The notes: generated by a model from the letters alone, not told the origin. Shown: positions 1 to 14,046, counted from the first letter of the stretch. The stretch: 64,000 nucleotides of DNA from Paraspadella gotoi (GCA_051294375.1 CM119266.1:16031384-16095383); one strand, 5' to 3'. Translations and numbers: made by a program.

Positions 1-703
1 AACATGAAGGAGAAACAGGAGAAGGATTTTACGAAAAATAGAGGAAAAAAAAGAACATAAAAAGTATTAAAAAAAAAGAATAAAAATATCTATACAAAGT
101 TTAAAATTTTCACATATCTACAGTCTCTTCACATTGACGAAAGAATGGACAAGCTTTTGTCTCACAACCCTGGTGGTAGAGCCTCTTCTTCTTTGTCGAT
201 ATCCCTTCATCATTCTCTCAATAGAACCACCAACCCAGGACATACCCCACCATCATTCCAAAGCCCTCGCCCACCCGCCAACCACCTCGTCGAACCCTCC
301 GGGTCCCAAAATACGATAAGAAGCTCGATTAGTTCCGCGGGACCCGAAATTTTGGGAAAACTTTTTTNNNNNNNNNNTTGTTTTTATTTTCCTTTTTTTT
401 CCTTTTTTCTGAAAGGGATTAATGATGGAGTAAAAGTCTTAAAGGAAAACAAGGCCGTAACCACAAAAACATATTTATTTCCCCATATTGTTGTGAATGA
501 CGCTGTAATAATTCACGAAATATTTTCGGGAATTTCGGCCAAAACCGAACAGAGGTAAAGAGAATGAATGAATGAAACGAGGAGAGAGTAATAGATATGA
601 ATACTTTGCTCCGGAATTGCTTCAGAACATTGATAAAAATCCTAAAACCAATAATTGTAATCTTTTGATAACATTTTTTAGTTATTCTTTCATTTGATGC
701 TCC
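1..703. other. AT-rich flank, no supported gene
   Basis: I see no supported gene. A Ser/Pro-rich open stretch runs on the plus strand from about 145 to 367 and stops at a 10-N gap (368-377), so it could be a broken exon, but neither splice sites nor a known domain support it. Confidence 0.4.
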
Positions 704-1049
704 GTGCTCACTGCTCCACCGCCCGCACAAACCCCCCCCTATTCCGCTTCATCAGGTAGTTCATTTCTTCGCCAAATTTTCTCCACTTTTTCCCAAAACT
801 CGAAAAACTTGGCAGCCTTCGTCTTCGAAAACCTTTTTTTTTTTATCGGCGAAAGGAGGGGAAATTTCCGATGTTTTCTTTTCGATGATGAAGCACCTGC
901 CAAAAAAGACGCCCCCTGGGACACACCATCGACCCCTCGCCCCAACGGGGCACCACAACCCCTGTCTCCTCGCCCCACGGGCGGCACCTCACTCCTTCGC
1001 CCTCTCGCGACACCCCAGCACCACACCACGGATCCCTTCTGCGCTGCAG
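704..1049 (+). CDS. Candidate exon, disordered Pro/Thr/Ser-rich segment
   Basis: I do not recognise this. An open plus-strand frame reads a low-complexity segment rich in Pro, Thr and Ser, with an acidic-to-basic stretch (DDEAPAKKDAPWD) followed by many Pro-Arg and Pro-Thr pairs. It ends at a possible donor, CAG|GTTGCA, at 1,049/1,050. The composition is that of an intrinsically disordered linker. The minus strand is also open across 739-1,110, so strand is uncertain, and I found no convincing acceptor. The poly-T run at 833-843 falls inside the frame and could hide an intron end. It could equally be non-coding C-rich sequence. Confidence 0.22.
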
Positions 1050-1793
1050 GTTGCACAACATCCTCACAACGAATTCCTGCTTCAATTTCCTGGTCCCATT
1101 TATTTAGCAAATTTTTTTTACCCTAACTCAATGAAACTGAAAGTCTGGGTGAATACCTATGTTAACTCTGTACAACATGTTTGTACAGAGTTAACTACAT
1201 ACCATAGGAAATCTTTTCCAATCTTTATTAAAATGATCGTAATTGAAATCGATCTTTTTAAAAATCTCACCAATAAGAACAAAAGGACTCATACTTCGTC
1301 AATTTCAAAGAAGTAACGAACTGTGTTCACGTGTTTGGTCCCTTCAGTAAAACATGAAGAGGTTTTTCAGTTTAAAGTTAAAATCCTTCAAAAGAATCAA
1401 CCGTTTTTAGAAACAAGACCAACAACTGAGGAGTGAGGACTCTCGGATGGCCTTTTTCAACGAACAAAGTTGTACTACGTCTTTGTAAGATGTTAATGTT
1501 TTTGGTACGGCTTCGTCAAAATTCAGGGTAAACAATCTCCGAAATAAAATATGTTTTCATTTCGATTCGTTTTCTTCGTTCAATCACTTGACCACCCGAT
1601 CCCTTTCTCTCCCCCAATCTACGGAACTCCTGCGAAGAACGAAAATCAAGAATTGAAAAAAAAACTCTGCTTTTGTTTATCCTAATGAAAGGAAATTTCG
1701 AGGGGTGGAGAGGAACGGGAGAGGAACGGGAGAGACTGGGGTGACTTGGTGGTCATTACGAAAGAGAATTGTACTCTGTCATCAAGATAATTG

Positions 1794-1828
<35 letters not shown>

Positions 1829-2969
1829 TCCAATACACTCCAGTCTCCCTAGTATATTTTCCAACTGAAAAAACTAAGAAGCTTGAAAACGGCAAAAAGT
1901 TAAAAACCTTTTTCTTTTTCTTTGGGCTGCAAACCGCGTCCTAAGGTGAAGAAGGAAATGAAAGCGGAAGGAAAGTTTTTTGTAGCGAAAACAAAATAAC
2001 ATTTAAATTTTCGATTGAAACATCATTTTCCTAAATTTATCGGGAGAGATGAACCGAGGTTCGACTGGAGTTGTTCCCTTTGATAGTCTGAGTGAAACAA
2101 GATTTTTTTTTTTCAATTTTAATCATTACGAAGCGTGGAGGAAGTTATTTTATGGAGCTTACTGTTAAGCAGGAATTATACCCCTTCTGTACTGACAAGA
2201 ATTTTAGCTAATGCCCACTTATTTAGTTATTTAATTTTTTTTCGCTTTGTAAAAAGAGTTAGGTAAGCTTAACAGACACTGTAAGTAATTTTTTTAAGGA
2301 ATGCAGTGTCATACGTAGTAAAATAAAAGTTTATTTAATTACATCCATCAAACTTTCACCAAATTCTATACCGAGAGAAAGAAATAAAAGAAAAAATAAA
2401 CAAACAGAGTGAAACAAAGAAAAAAGAAAAAAATAGAAGAAAGAACGAAAAAGTTGAGCTAAAAGATTTCCCAGTCAATTTAGCATCTTTGGTGTTTTCC
2501 TAACCTTTTGTTATTTTTGGTTTCGGCCCGAAAACCAGGGGAGGAAAAGCTCGGCGGGGGGCGATGGGGGCGGGGGAGAGATAGGGGGGACTGGGGGGCG
2601 GGAAGAGTGAAGGGGGGACGAGGGCGGGAAAGAGGAAGGGGATGGGTAAAAGAAAGGCGGGGAAGAAAAGGGAAAAGAAAGGATTGGGAAGGGGAAAAGA
2701 AAAAGAGGGTAAAAGTGAAGTCACTCGCAAAATTCTATATTTGGAAAGAAAATTAACTGATTGACTGCCACCTTGACTCGAAGCCTGGTGTGGAAATTCT
2801 GTTTGGACCAATTAGGATTCCATTAACCCGAGTTAATTTAATTTTCGTTATTCACTTCTCAGATTTTCTTCCCGAAATCTGTTGTTTTTCATTCGATTTT
2901 AGATGAGGTTAAGAACGGTTCACGTTGAGAAAAAAAAACACCACTCGACGGTTAAAAAAAAAAGTTTAC
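1050..2969. other. Intergenic or intronic sequence
   Basis: No gene is supported. The stretch is AT-rich, with a GA run at about 1,798-1,828 and a strongly purine-biased tract at 2,508-2,750 in which almost every base on the plus strand is G or A. Confidence 0.4.
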
Positions 2970-3146
2970 TTTCTAAATTTAAAGGCCACATTGACGAATT
3001 CCGAGCTCGCTCACATTCCTCGAATATGTATTCCATAGTTAACGTTATTTCAGACAATTCAAACGCGAAACTTGGAGCAAGAGTCGAATGTTTCGCGATC
3101 CTAATCGTATTTTCATCTCCAACTGGGGAAATTTCGTTCATGAAGC
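2970..3146 (-). CDS. Candidate internal exon, unknown protein
   Basis: On the minus strand a 177-nt stretch is bounded by a plausible acceptor (AACTTAG|GC, exon start 3,146) and donor (GAAA|GTAAAC, exon end 2,970). It reads 58 codons of mixed, non-repetitive composition (for example NEISPVGDENTIRIAK and EECERARNSSMWPLNLE), unlike the simple-sequence translations around it. I recognise no domain. The plus strand is also open here, and no flanking exon was found, so this is a splice-site and composition argument only. Confidence 0.25.
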
Positions 3147-3397
3147 CTAAGTTAATTAAAAGCATGAAAGTCAACATTTACTAAAGAAGAAAAAAAAGAA
3201 AGTTTTTTTTAATGATTTCAATAAAAAGCTTTTTTTTTTTTTTGTGAAAGGAAGAATTTCTTACCGCGCCCTGCTTTATCAACATCCCGGTATAATTTAA
3301 TAGAATTTCGTGAGTTTGGGTCAAATCCGAATTTTTATTTGAGAGTCAAAGATGGTAACTAGGAATCCCTCTATAATTATGTTTTATAGAAATGAAA

Positions 3398-3514
<117 letters not shown>

Positions 3515-3830
3515 GCGCAGGATAAATAGAACCCAGCGCCAATAAAACAACCTACCTTCGCCCGTCCCCCCGGTGCTGTCAAAATTTTTTGAAAGGAGGG
3601 AAAATTTGGAAGACAAACGAGGCTGCGGCGCTGTTGCCTTCCCGGTCTTACCTTGACATTAAAAACAAAAGACATCAAAACCGAGAAGACATCAAATAAA
3701 AAATAGACAAAAGACGCGTAAAAACAAAAGACGTCGAAATTCAAGGGGAAAAAAAAAGTTCCGTATGAATACGATGTCGCGCGTCGCTCGGTTTATTTTT
3801 AAAAACACGGGGCGCTTGAACAGGGCGGGA

Positions 3831-3832
<2 letters not shown>

Positions 3833-3918
<86 letters not shown>

Positions 3919-3919
3919 A
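3833..3919. repeat. (GA)n microsatellite
   Basis: About 87 bp of GA dinucleotides, interrupted once by AGAAGAG. Confidence 0.95.
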
Positions 3920-4898
3920 ATTACGTCCCGTAAAATACGTAAACACGGAAGAGGCGAAAATTAAAACGACGAAACGCGGCCGCCGAATCAGTCATCCTCG
4001 AAAAAACTGAGGAGGTAAACATTAAACAAACACAAAACAAAACAAAACATACACAAATCTCTCTTTCCCGCGCCGAGAGAGAGAGAAAAAAAATGGCGTG
4101 GTCTCGGAGTTGAAAGAAGTAAAGAACGAGTTGCGATTAAATTCCGATGGAGACAAAAACAAAAGATCAACGAAAAATATTAAACCAAGGCGGTGACAGA
4201 ATGTCTCGGTTGGCAGATTTGGTAGAGTTTCGCTTTTGTTTATAATCTCGTTTTTATCAATTTCACCAACGTCAGAATCTATTCGCCTTTACGAACATTA
4301 TCAGCACTACCGATGTCTAATAATTAAGGTTTTACAAACATTAGTAATTTAGTATACCATCATTTTTTTTTACATCACTGGTTCCTACATTTTTCCGTAT
4401 CACGTTTTATTTTACTTTTATCATCATCATCTCTCGAGCCCTCATCGTCGATATCATCATCACCGTCATATGGCGTCATAATCACCAACATCATCACTTC
4501 GTCATCGTCTTTAATTTTTCGCGAGATTCTCCCTTTTTTTCACGAGTCTTTCGAGAAAGTGGATGACGAGGAAAAATATGCAAATGAGTTTCGGGCAGGA
4601 GAGAGAAAATACCTGGAAAGAAAAAGGAAGAAAAAAGCGGAAGAAAAAAAGCGCCGACGAGCGGCAGCACCTTTGCTTATCTTCGGAAGACAAAAGAACA
4701 AAATGGGAGATAATTTTAGTTTTTTTTTTCTTTTGAAAATCTTCTTCTTTTCTTTCTTTTTTCGTTACCCGCTTTTTTTTTTCCTTTCTTTCCTACCTTC
4801 TCTCTCATTTTTTTTCCTGTTTTTTTCACCGTTTTCTTTTTACTTTTTTGATTTTCTTTCCAACTCCATAGTTTCTTTCTTGTTTTCTCCTTATTCCT
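3920..4898. other. No supported gene; poly-pyrimidine tract
   Basis: I see nothing gene-like. It contains T-rich and C/T-rich sequence (about 4,710-4,870) and a short ATC-rich stretch (4,420-4,510). Confidence 0.4.
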
Positions 4899-5759
4899 AT
4901 TTCGAGGTCCGGATTTCAGTTTTTCTCCGGAATGCAGTTCAACAATTCCGCGGAAAAAAAAAAGATTAAGGGGGAATTTCAGGTTTTTGACAAGAGACTT
5001 TCCGTTTTATTTCTTGGCTCTTTCTTTTCTCTGCCAGGATCTTAAGTGAGTTCGATTAAAAAGAATGAAAGAAAAAAAATGAAAGAAAGAAAAAAGAAGG
5101 GGGAAATTTTTCCGAAGGTAATTACCGCTAATGAGAAAGGAAGGCGGAGAGAAGGAAAAAAAAGGAGGAGAGTGAAAATTAAGAGAGAAATTGAAATTTA
5201 ACCCGGCTGAAAAATGGAAGGGAGAGCACAGTGGTTGAATTCTTAACTTGTTTAAATTCTTTATAACGAGTAATGACTTTTTAAAAAAAAATATAAATGG
5301 AAAAGTCAGGCGTCATTTTAAAAATAATATTTACGTTTTTGTACGTATTATACTGTGACCATGGAACATTGTCCCACTGCACAGTTTTTAGGTTTTCTGT
5401 CAAAAAAAGGAAACTCTTTAAATCTATTTTTTTCTCATGAGTAGATCGTCCTTTTCGAGATCCACTGTGCCTTCTTTCTCTCTTCCCCCACCTTAGGATC
5501 ATCGCCGAGGAAGAGACAGAAAGAAAAATGTCAAGGTGATAAAAGCCGTCATTAAGGAATGTTCCGCCATCTTGTCGTTGAGGACGACGAAAACGACGAC
5601 GAAGACGACGACGACCGAAACGATGAAGTTTAATCTAGCGAAGCTCAAGCTTTGACCATATGTGCCGCCTTTTCCGCTTCGTTTCCCTTCTTTTTCTCTT
5701 CATTCTTCATTTCAAACGTGAAAAAAACTTGAAGAGGCAAAAATTCTGTTTAAAATATA

Positions 5760-5761
<2 letters not shown>

Positions 5762-5851
<90 letters not shown>
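5762..5851. repeat. (AAT)n microsatellite
   Basis: About 30 AAT units. The equivalents in copies B (about 19,050-19,140) and C (about 27,698-27,788) are interrupted and differ in length. Confidence 0.95.
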
Positions 5852-6467
5852 TCCTGCAACGCTAACCGGAACTCGTTTTCCGTTTCGGAAAAAAAAAAAC
5901 CTCAAAAAATAGAGAAAAATAAATCTCGACATTCCAGACATTTTATTTCTTTATTAAATAAATTAGCGGGCACCTTATGAAGCCTTAACCGGTTAGAACG
6001 TTTCCTAACTTTTTTCTTTCTTTCTCCTTCTCGAGAGTTTTCAGTAATTGAGTCTGTGTTTTTCTTGAACGGTGACTCCTTTCACCAATCAATCAATTTT
6101 CCGTCCAAAGGCTATTAGTCGATGTTATTAGAGAAATGATTGGCGATGCGATCGTCAACCTGATTGGAAATACGTGATTAGATTAAATTATGGAACAAAG
6201 TAACAGCGAAAGATTTATTAGAAGAGTGGTGGATATCAATTAGACTGGGAAAGGAAGTTTCGATGTGATTTTAGTGAAAGATTTGTCCAAGTGATTTAAA
6301 ACGATAACTTTTGAAAAGCTATTTACGTATTTATGCTTCACCGAAAAGCAGAACTTATTATCGAATTTAGTTACGAATTCCGAAAAAGTTTTCTTCTTGA
6401 CGGATTTTCTTTGCCTGTCCCACCGAAATTATCTAGAAAACAAAAAAGGGAAGGAAAAAAATAGGGG

Positions 6468-6477
6468 NNNNNNNNNN
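6468..6477. other. 10-N gap inside a homopolymer
   Basis: In copies B (near 19,745) and C (near 28,393) the same position is a short run of G then A with no missing sequence. The gap therefore probably represents few or no real bases. Confidence 0.8.
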
Positions 6478-7859
6478 AACCAAAAAAAAACTTTCTTAAC
6501 CTTTTTAGTGACGGAAAATTAGCAGATGTTGACTTACGAAATTATTCAAGGGGAAAAAAATCACGTTTTTCTTCGTCTTGAAATTTTTCAGGTTCTTAGG
6601 ACTTTTGAAAAAAAATGGCTGCGAAAGAATCACTACTATGTAGTTGTGATGAGAGAATTTTAAGTGGATCTTTGTTAGAGTTTTGAAAGTTTAAAGGGTT
6701 TTATAAATTGAACTACTTTAAAGAGAAAACATGATTATTAAGTTATGTTCCTTAGGCAAGAATTATAACAACCGGAAAAAGTTTTATATTTTCCGAAGTC
6801 GGAGAAATCAAAGCGTAAAAAGTTCACTGGGGTGAATAGTGAGTCATACTTTTATCTCTCCCACCTAGCTCCTACCAGCCTTCCCCCCCCTAAAAAAAAT
6901 ACCCGCTTTTAACGTCATTTTTATTTTCGAAAAAAAAATGTTATCGAGTTATTTTTCTATATTTTTCTACACTTACGACAGAAACCCACACACGGCGATT
7001 GAGTTTTTAGGTGGACTGCGAACGACCTGAGAGAGAATATTGTGAATAGAGATTCTGCGGAGCGTCTACGGTAACAGACAATAATAAATAAGTTTGTTAC
7101 GTCGTCGCTCCCTTCAGGACGCGTTCGTCGTCGTCGCCTCGCCGGCGGCGAAAAAGAAAGATTTTCTCAGACTCGGGCACCGATTTTGTGTCACCGGAAA
7201 TAAGTTCTTTGAAGATGGAGAATGAAATGTTGTTTTAAAGTTTGTAATCTAATAAGAGGCTCGGATCTAGAGCTTTCATATTCGATTATGACTTCATTAA
7301 GAAAAATTTTAATATTGATGTTTTGACTGTCGTGTGTTTCAAAAAATAAAGACGCTCGTGCAATACTAAGTTCTTCGTTACATAATATGACCATTTATTT
7401 CACTTTTTGGAGCCTACCTTCAATCCTTTTTTCATCCGAAAATTGAAAACTGTGATCGAAAAAAAAAATTCTTTTGAAAGGCCGGGCCGGGGTAAATTGA
7501 GATTTTTTTGATAAGATAAGAAAACTGAGGGAAAATTTTTTTTTTTTTTTCGGTTACTTTCGGTTAAGTTTTTCTATATGTTCATAGCGCGGTCTACGGA
7601 CGACAGTTCATAACTTTACCAGTAATAGTTAAGAAATTTACTAGTCGGCGCCGAAGTTTGGGAAGGTTGTGAGAGGCCATTAGCCACCAAAAAACCAAAT
7701 CGGCCATAATCTTCTTCTTTTTTCGTTCTCGTCGTCGTCGTCGTCGTCATTGTCGCGTCGTCACCGACTCCATTTCGAACCCATTTTCCCTCACTTTGTT
7801 CCATCCGCTTTTCGCCTTCTTCCAAGTTTACTTTGAACCGGCCGCGGGCAGACGAGGTT

Positions 7860-7930
7860 GCGGCGGCAGCGGCGGCAGCGGCGGCAGCGGCGGCAGCGGC
7901 AGCGTCAACAGCGCCAGCGACGGCGATTGC
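7860..7930. repeat. GC-rich GGC/AGC trinucleotide tract
   Basis: Imperfect GGCAGC/GGCGGC repeats. On the minus strand it would encode poly-Ala. The tract differs in length and phase in copies B (about 21,392-21,450) and C (about 30,040-30,097), so no reading frame is conserved across it. Confidence 0.85.
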
Positions 7931-8059
7931 TACTCAACCCACTTGACCCGCTTCCACCCCATCCACTCCGCCACACGCGTTCTCCCTTTTTAACCCGTCT
8001 ACGTGATTCTCCACTTCCGGGTTCCTTCCACTACGAAGGTCGACTGCGTCCTCGTGGTT

Positions 8060-8115
8060 CGTTGTGGGCGTGGGCCGAGTCGTGGGCTTAGGCGTGGGCA
8101 TGGGCGTGGGAGTTA
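8060..8115 (+). other. Possible G-quadruplex tract
   Basis: The plus strand carries a series of GGG runs two to nine bases apart (GTGGGCGTGGGC repeated with small changes). It meets the usual four-GGG-run pattern. Copies lie at about 21,590-21,665 and 30,240-30,312. Confidence 0.5.
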
Positions 8116-9193
8116 GCTGAGACATGTTTGTGGACGTGGGCGTATCATCCCAATCGTTTCTGGAGCCAATTCAAGTTTACGAGTATTGTTGAGTGATGAA
8201 GCACAATAAAACCATAATTAACTCCTGCGATCAAAAACACCAACTCTTGCACCACATCTCACTTTACTAAAATGTATACAATCACTTTTTACTAATGCGC
8301 CCATCCTCACCTCACAGAATAACAAACTCTCACCACCTTCAAGCGCCAGCATCACATCACCGGCGCGCCCCCTCCTCGCCACTTTCTATCTCCCTCTCCT
8401 CTCGTCTCCTCTCACGAATCGAAGACGTTCACGTTCACTCGTTGTAGCCGCTCGTCACCGCCTCTCATCAACTGAGCAAATATACGAGCAAAAATCTTGC
8501 CCCACCGCAACGACGACGACGAGAACGACGACCAAGTTGAATACGATGACAATAATTAATTAGCAAGGATGGCTTGTGTGAAAATGTTTAACTATCATTA
8601 GTTTTAATTTCAATTAATGTCGAAAGGGTAGTTGGCAAAAGTGACCACGATGAACTTGATAAAAATAGAAAAAACATTCGATTATAATATAAACATTAAC
8701 AGGAAATAAGAGCATAAATTATATAATAAAAATAAGCACTAATGGACCAAAACTTTTAAAGCCGAAAACGATGACTTTGTCAGTCTTCGAAGATGACAAT
8801 GGTGACGACGACGAGGACGACGACGACAGAACTTTTTAACCTTCGTGAAAGTTGTTTAACTTGTCTCTCCCTCTCTTCTCTGGGTTAAAAGATGAGAACG
8901 TGAGGATTTCTCGTGAGTTTCACTCGCTTGTCCGCCCTTCCCGTTCTTCCTGCCCGAGCTTTTCTATTTCGTCCTTTGAAAAAAAAATGATTTCAGTCAA
9001 AACTTTGATGGACAACGTGAGGTAGCTGTTTACCTGGAAATTTATCGTTAATTTTAAAAGCCTAATATTGAGGATTAACTTTTGGTAATTAAATAATTTT
9101 AAGCAATCGAAGCTTTTGAGTTTTATAAACTAAAAAAACTAAATTCCTAAAATTTTATCCAAAGGCTATTTCCCTTGTTCTCCCGCTCTCAGT

Positions 9194-9195
<2 letters not shown>

Positions 9196-9280
<85 letters not shown>
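9196..9280. repeat. (CT)n microsatellite
   Basis: An uninterrupted CT run. It corresponds to about 22,687-22,755 and 31,332-31,400, which are shorter. A degenerate GA-rich block follows at about 9,488-9,600. Confidence 0.95.
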
Positions 9281-9283
<3 letters not shown>

Positions 9284-10603
9284 TTCGCTCACGAATCAGG
9301 TGGCGAAGTAAAAGTTTAAAAGAATAAGTGGATAAAAGAAAGAGATTGAGAAAGAGAAAAAGTGGAGAAAGAGAAAGTAAATTGAAATCTTCTTGGGTGG
9401 CGGCCGCCGCTTCAATCAACGCGAACCAGGTTTTTGATGAAAAAATAATGGGGAAGGAGATGCGTGGGGAAAGAGGGTGGGGGAAGCAGAGAGAGACAGA
9501 GCAGAGAGAGACGAGAAGATCAAGAGAGACCGAGAGAGAGACGAGACGTAGCAGCAGGAGAGAAGCGAGAGAGAGAGGAGTAAGAGAGAGAGAGAGAAAG
9601 AAAGCCTAACAGCAATGCTACTAATAAAGCCGTTAGAGCCTATCATTAAGTAGCATTCTGGCAATGAAAACAAATAAGGAAACAAAAGAAGAAAACAACA
9701 AAATAAAGCGAATGTAAAGAACGACGGGAACGACGGGAATCGAAAGAGAGACGAATGAAGTTGGCGATCGATTCGAAGGTCGGGCGCCAGTCGTTGTTGT
9801 TGTCGTCGTTGTCGTCGTCCAGGCATTGAACCGTCAGATTCGACCCGGAAAAAAAAAAACCTGGGACCCTCGAATCGTCGACCTCGAACCCCAGGAGTGT
9901 CGACCTCGTTGCTCGAAGCCTCAATGAGTTTCGCTTGGAAAAGTCAGAGTTGACAAATGGTTCCGCCCCCTTTTTTTTCGAGAGGCTCTCTCGATTGTCG
10001 AAGGCTCTCGACGCGACCGAAGGAATGAACAAAGTATCAACGAAAGTAGACAGAGTTGAAGGATTTTCAAAGAGTGGCTATAGTCTTATGCGATAGGGTC
10101 GTTCTTGCTAATGTCAGCTTGTTACATCGTAGTCTTCTTGGCTAATTTAATAATGAATATATATAAAGTTTATATATCTTACGTTGATAAAATAGACGAG
10201 TTTTCAACCTAAGGTGGCAAAAATTAATGAATTAAAAGAAGGGGAAAAAAAGAGTTTTTAAAAACGCATCTTGTCAATATCTCTAGCTTCAACTCTTCAT
10301 TCTTTTCTCCCCAAATTTTGTAAACAAACGACTGAATTTGTTTACGACGGATTATCAATTACTTTCCTTCGCTCTTGACTCGAGAGGGAGCGACGTATTT
10401 CGAACCAACGAAGGAAAAAAAAAAGTAAAAGTGGATATTTTCACTCTGACGTTTGTTTACCTTTTGTTCTTGAAAAAGTTCTTCACGTGAAATCACCCGA
10501 GAGCTCGAGCGACGACGATGATGACGACGATGACGACGATCGGTCGGACGATGGTGATTAGCCGATTTACGTCACCATAGAGACAACGATGAAAGCTTGT
10601 TCG

Positions 10604-10628
10604 NNNNNNNNNNNNNNNNNNNNNNNNN
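10604..10628. other. 25-N assembly gap at an orientation switch
   Basis: Left of the gap, copy A runs in the same orientation as B and C. Right of it the sequence is the reverse complement of the far end of copy C (about 36,165 downward). The gap marks a misjoin rather than a measured distance. Confidence 0.8.
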
Positions 10629-11213
10629 GGAGGAGATAAATGACCCCGCGTTCCCGTTGGGTCAGTTTTCTCCGCCTCCGCATTCTTACCATTTCCTCTT
10701 TACCTCTAAACTCATTCTTGTCTTTCCCACCTTTTACCATCACCACCCATGCCCCCTACCACTTCACCACCGGTTTTTTTGACTCAAGTGGCGGCAAATG
10801 ACGATTTTTTTTTTCTTTCTGGCTTTTCCTTTTCGGACGATCTGATGAGCTTCGCACAGCTGTGGTCAGGCGAGCTTGCTCTATTCACGTCAATCTTTCC
10901 TCTGAACGATACACGAGCGTCTTCAAAGATTGAGTTTGAAAACGCATTACAACGATTGAACTGAATTTTCTCCCCAACTTTTTTTTTTTTGGGGGGGAAT
11001 TGTAAAGTGTCTGGACGTCGGTTCAATCTGGTCGGTCACAGGTGGTGGTCAGAACTCGACCCGTCATCTTCGTACTCGGGACAAAGAAAATGGATAGAAA
11101 TTGGATTCCAGAATGAGGAGGGAATATTAGGAGGGAAAGAGGGTCAGACTGAAGAGAATGAGAGCGAGTGGGGTAGGGAAGGAAATCATGGGACGAGGGG
11201 GGGGAAATAGGGG

Positions 11214-11292
<79 letters not shown>

Positions 11293-12067
11293 GAGGAAAC
11301 AAAAGAGGAAGAAAGAGAAAAGAAAGAAATTTTAAGAATTTGTAACATACAAATACAAATACCTAAATACTTACCGAAATACTTTAACTTGAATCAGTAC
11401 GGAAATATTTTCTTTTCTTTTTTTTTTGCAACCGCCCCCCCTAGCGGGATCTCCTGTCCGAGCTTTAAAAGCCAGCATCAGAAGAAGGAAGCGAATAAAT
11501 TGGTCAAAACTTCTTACCGAAACTCGATTCCCGATTCCCCAACACCCAAATCTTTTTGACCTCACGAATCACGGACACACGGACAGACGGACCCTTCACC
11601 CCAATCCTTCGAACCCGAGGATAACCACTTCGACAGAGACATATGGAGGAGAAGGAGGAAGATGAGATGAGAACAGAAGAAGGAAAGAAAAAGGAAGGGG
11701 AAAAAATGAGAGCATAAAGAGCATAAATATGTCACTCGGTTCCTAATTTTCTTTAAATTATTTAGGGTATCGTCTGAACATAGAAAAAGTGAAATTTTTG
11801 CAAGAAATAATTTAAAAAACTACTCAAAATTGTACGTATGAATGCATATAACTGTAAGTATGTAGCTTTTAAGTCTTGAAAGAGGAAAAGGGATTGAGGA
11901 AATGAGACAGATGCCATGAATAATGATGTCGAGAAATGAGTCTTCGGCCGTCAAGGAAGATAATTAGATCAAATTCCGGACAATGGGCATTGCGGGAGAT
12001 GCAGTGGGATGAGGGCATTGCGGGAGATGCAGTGGGATGAGGGTAGCCAGGTGCCGGACAGAGAGAG

Positions 12068-12153
<86 letters not shown>

Positions 12154-12659
12154 GGAGCGAGCGAGAGTTATGAGATGCGAAATATTTACGACCGCCCATC
12201 ATGACGTTGAATTAGTTAACTTACCTTGGGCCAACGTTGCGTTAGGATTAGAAGTTGCCTTAAATGTTTTTCTTCTCTTTTAAGACTTAATTTTAAATAA
12301 ATTTTAAGTTCTACCCTTCTAAACAGTAAACAAAGATTGTTGGATTTATTCTTAGATGCACCGCCTCAGCTTCCCGACGATGCAACGACGACTGTACCTT
12401 CATAAAAATTCATTTGCATATTGATGACGGCGATTCCTCGGCCACGCCCACCCTGATGAGGCCGAAGCAAATCCTAATTCCACCTGAGCCGCTTCTTTAC
12501 ATTTTTTCGGTACTTTCTTTTTTTTCTTTTTTTTCTTTTTCTTTCTTTTCTTTTCTTTTCTTTTCTTTTCTTTTCTTTCTTTCTTTTCTTTTCTTTTCTT
12601 TTCTTTTCTTTTTCTTTCTTTTCTTTTCTTTTCTTTTTCTTTCTTTTTCTTTTCTTTCT

Positions 12660-12699
<40 letters not shown>

Positions 12700-12871
12700 T
12701 GTCTCTCTCTTTCTATTCTTTGTTCCCCCGCAGCCGCAACTTCGCCTCTCGTCGCCCAGCGAAGATTTTCTTGACCTTTTTAGCCTCCGTCATCAACGGC
12801 TTAAGAAAAGCTTAGGTCAGTTATGACCGAAGAAATTCCATTTTTTTTTTTCTTTCTTTCTTTATGAAGCT

Positions 12872-12910
<39 letters not shown>

Positions 12911-13956
12911 AAGCGAAATTAAGACGGAGGAGGGAAAGAAGGGTATAGATGCGGTTGATAAAAAGAAAGATGCGATCAGGAGAGGTGATAGGGCGGATGG
13001 AAAGGTCACGGGCGGGAATATATTCTTTTTTCAACTTTAGCATTCTCAGAAAAGAATTGATTTCTCAGGCTTAATTAAACTTTAGTAAGTCGGTTTACGT
13101 ACACCGAAATAATAATTAGATTATTTTTTTTTCTAATTTGCTACAGAAATCGACCCTAATTCGAACGTTCGATATTACTTTTGGTCTTTGACTTTGGTAC
13201 AATTTTTCACTCAGTCTCCGCTAGAGGCCTCTTCCCCTCGGTTCGTTTTCGCATCTTTAAATACCATCCAGCTTACTTTCATCGATCCCCATCTATCGAT
13301 AGATTTTCTTTAGAACGACGCGGTACCATTAGGCGGGCGGCGATTGGTCGATTGCCAAGAAAGGCGGTGACCAATGGTGGGACACCCAAGAGACTGACCT
13401 TTTAGCTTTTCATATTAACGCTTGAAAAATGGCGAGACGCGGGATGGACGGGAGAGAGTATAAATTATCAACGGCAGAGTGAATCTTTGTTGTAGAAACG
13501 TAACGTGGGTTTGTTATTTTTTTCTATTATATTAACATTTACGTTAAACCCTAGAACGCTACAACTAAGTAAAGTCGTGTAAATGAAACCTATCAACATC
13601 TAACACATTCTCGACTCGCTTCGGAATTAACGGGCGCCTGTGACGGAAATAAAAATTCTTAATGAGAAAAACCCAGAAGGTGGATGCTCCTTTGTTTTTT
13701 TAATTACCTCAGTCTCGCGATATCATTTTACGAGAAGCACCTTGAAGAATGTTTTTCTCCCTCCGATAGAGGGACTCTCATTCCGAGAAGAGACCGTTAA
13801 GTCGTCGGCGACGATTACGACGACGACGTCGCCAAAGTGCGAGACGACGATGGGCGTAAACATTGAAGGGAAACAAAAGAGCATCGAGGATATCGTCTAG
13901 ACGAACGGCGACGCCTGGCGGGAATGAACGGGAAAAACAAAAGGGAAAGGTGTGTG

Positions 13957-14046
<90 letters not shown>

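Larger units (their letters stand above)
4899..10603 (+). repeat. Copy A of the repeated ~9-kb locus
   Basis: From about 4,899 this segment matches copy B from about 18,205 and copy C from about 26,853 in the same order and orientation up to the 25-N gap at 10,604. Differences are mostly one-base homopolymer indels, plus microsatellite length, a missing 256-bp SINE-like insertion (after 7,370) and a missing stretch of about 35 bp near 7,545. I recognise no protein domain here; long frames over GA/CT, AAT and GCC repeats are artefacts. Being joined to unique left flank, A is probably one real haplotype. Confidence 0.85.

Noticed and set aside
5660-5980. Poly-Asn and poly-Ile open frames
   Set aside because: They come from the AAT microsatellite, and the frame is not conserved in copies B and C.
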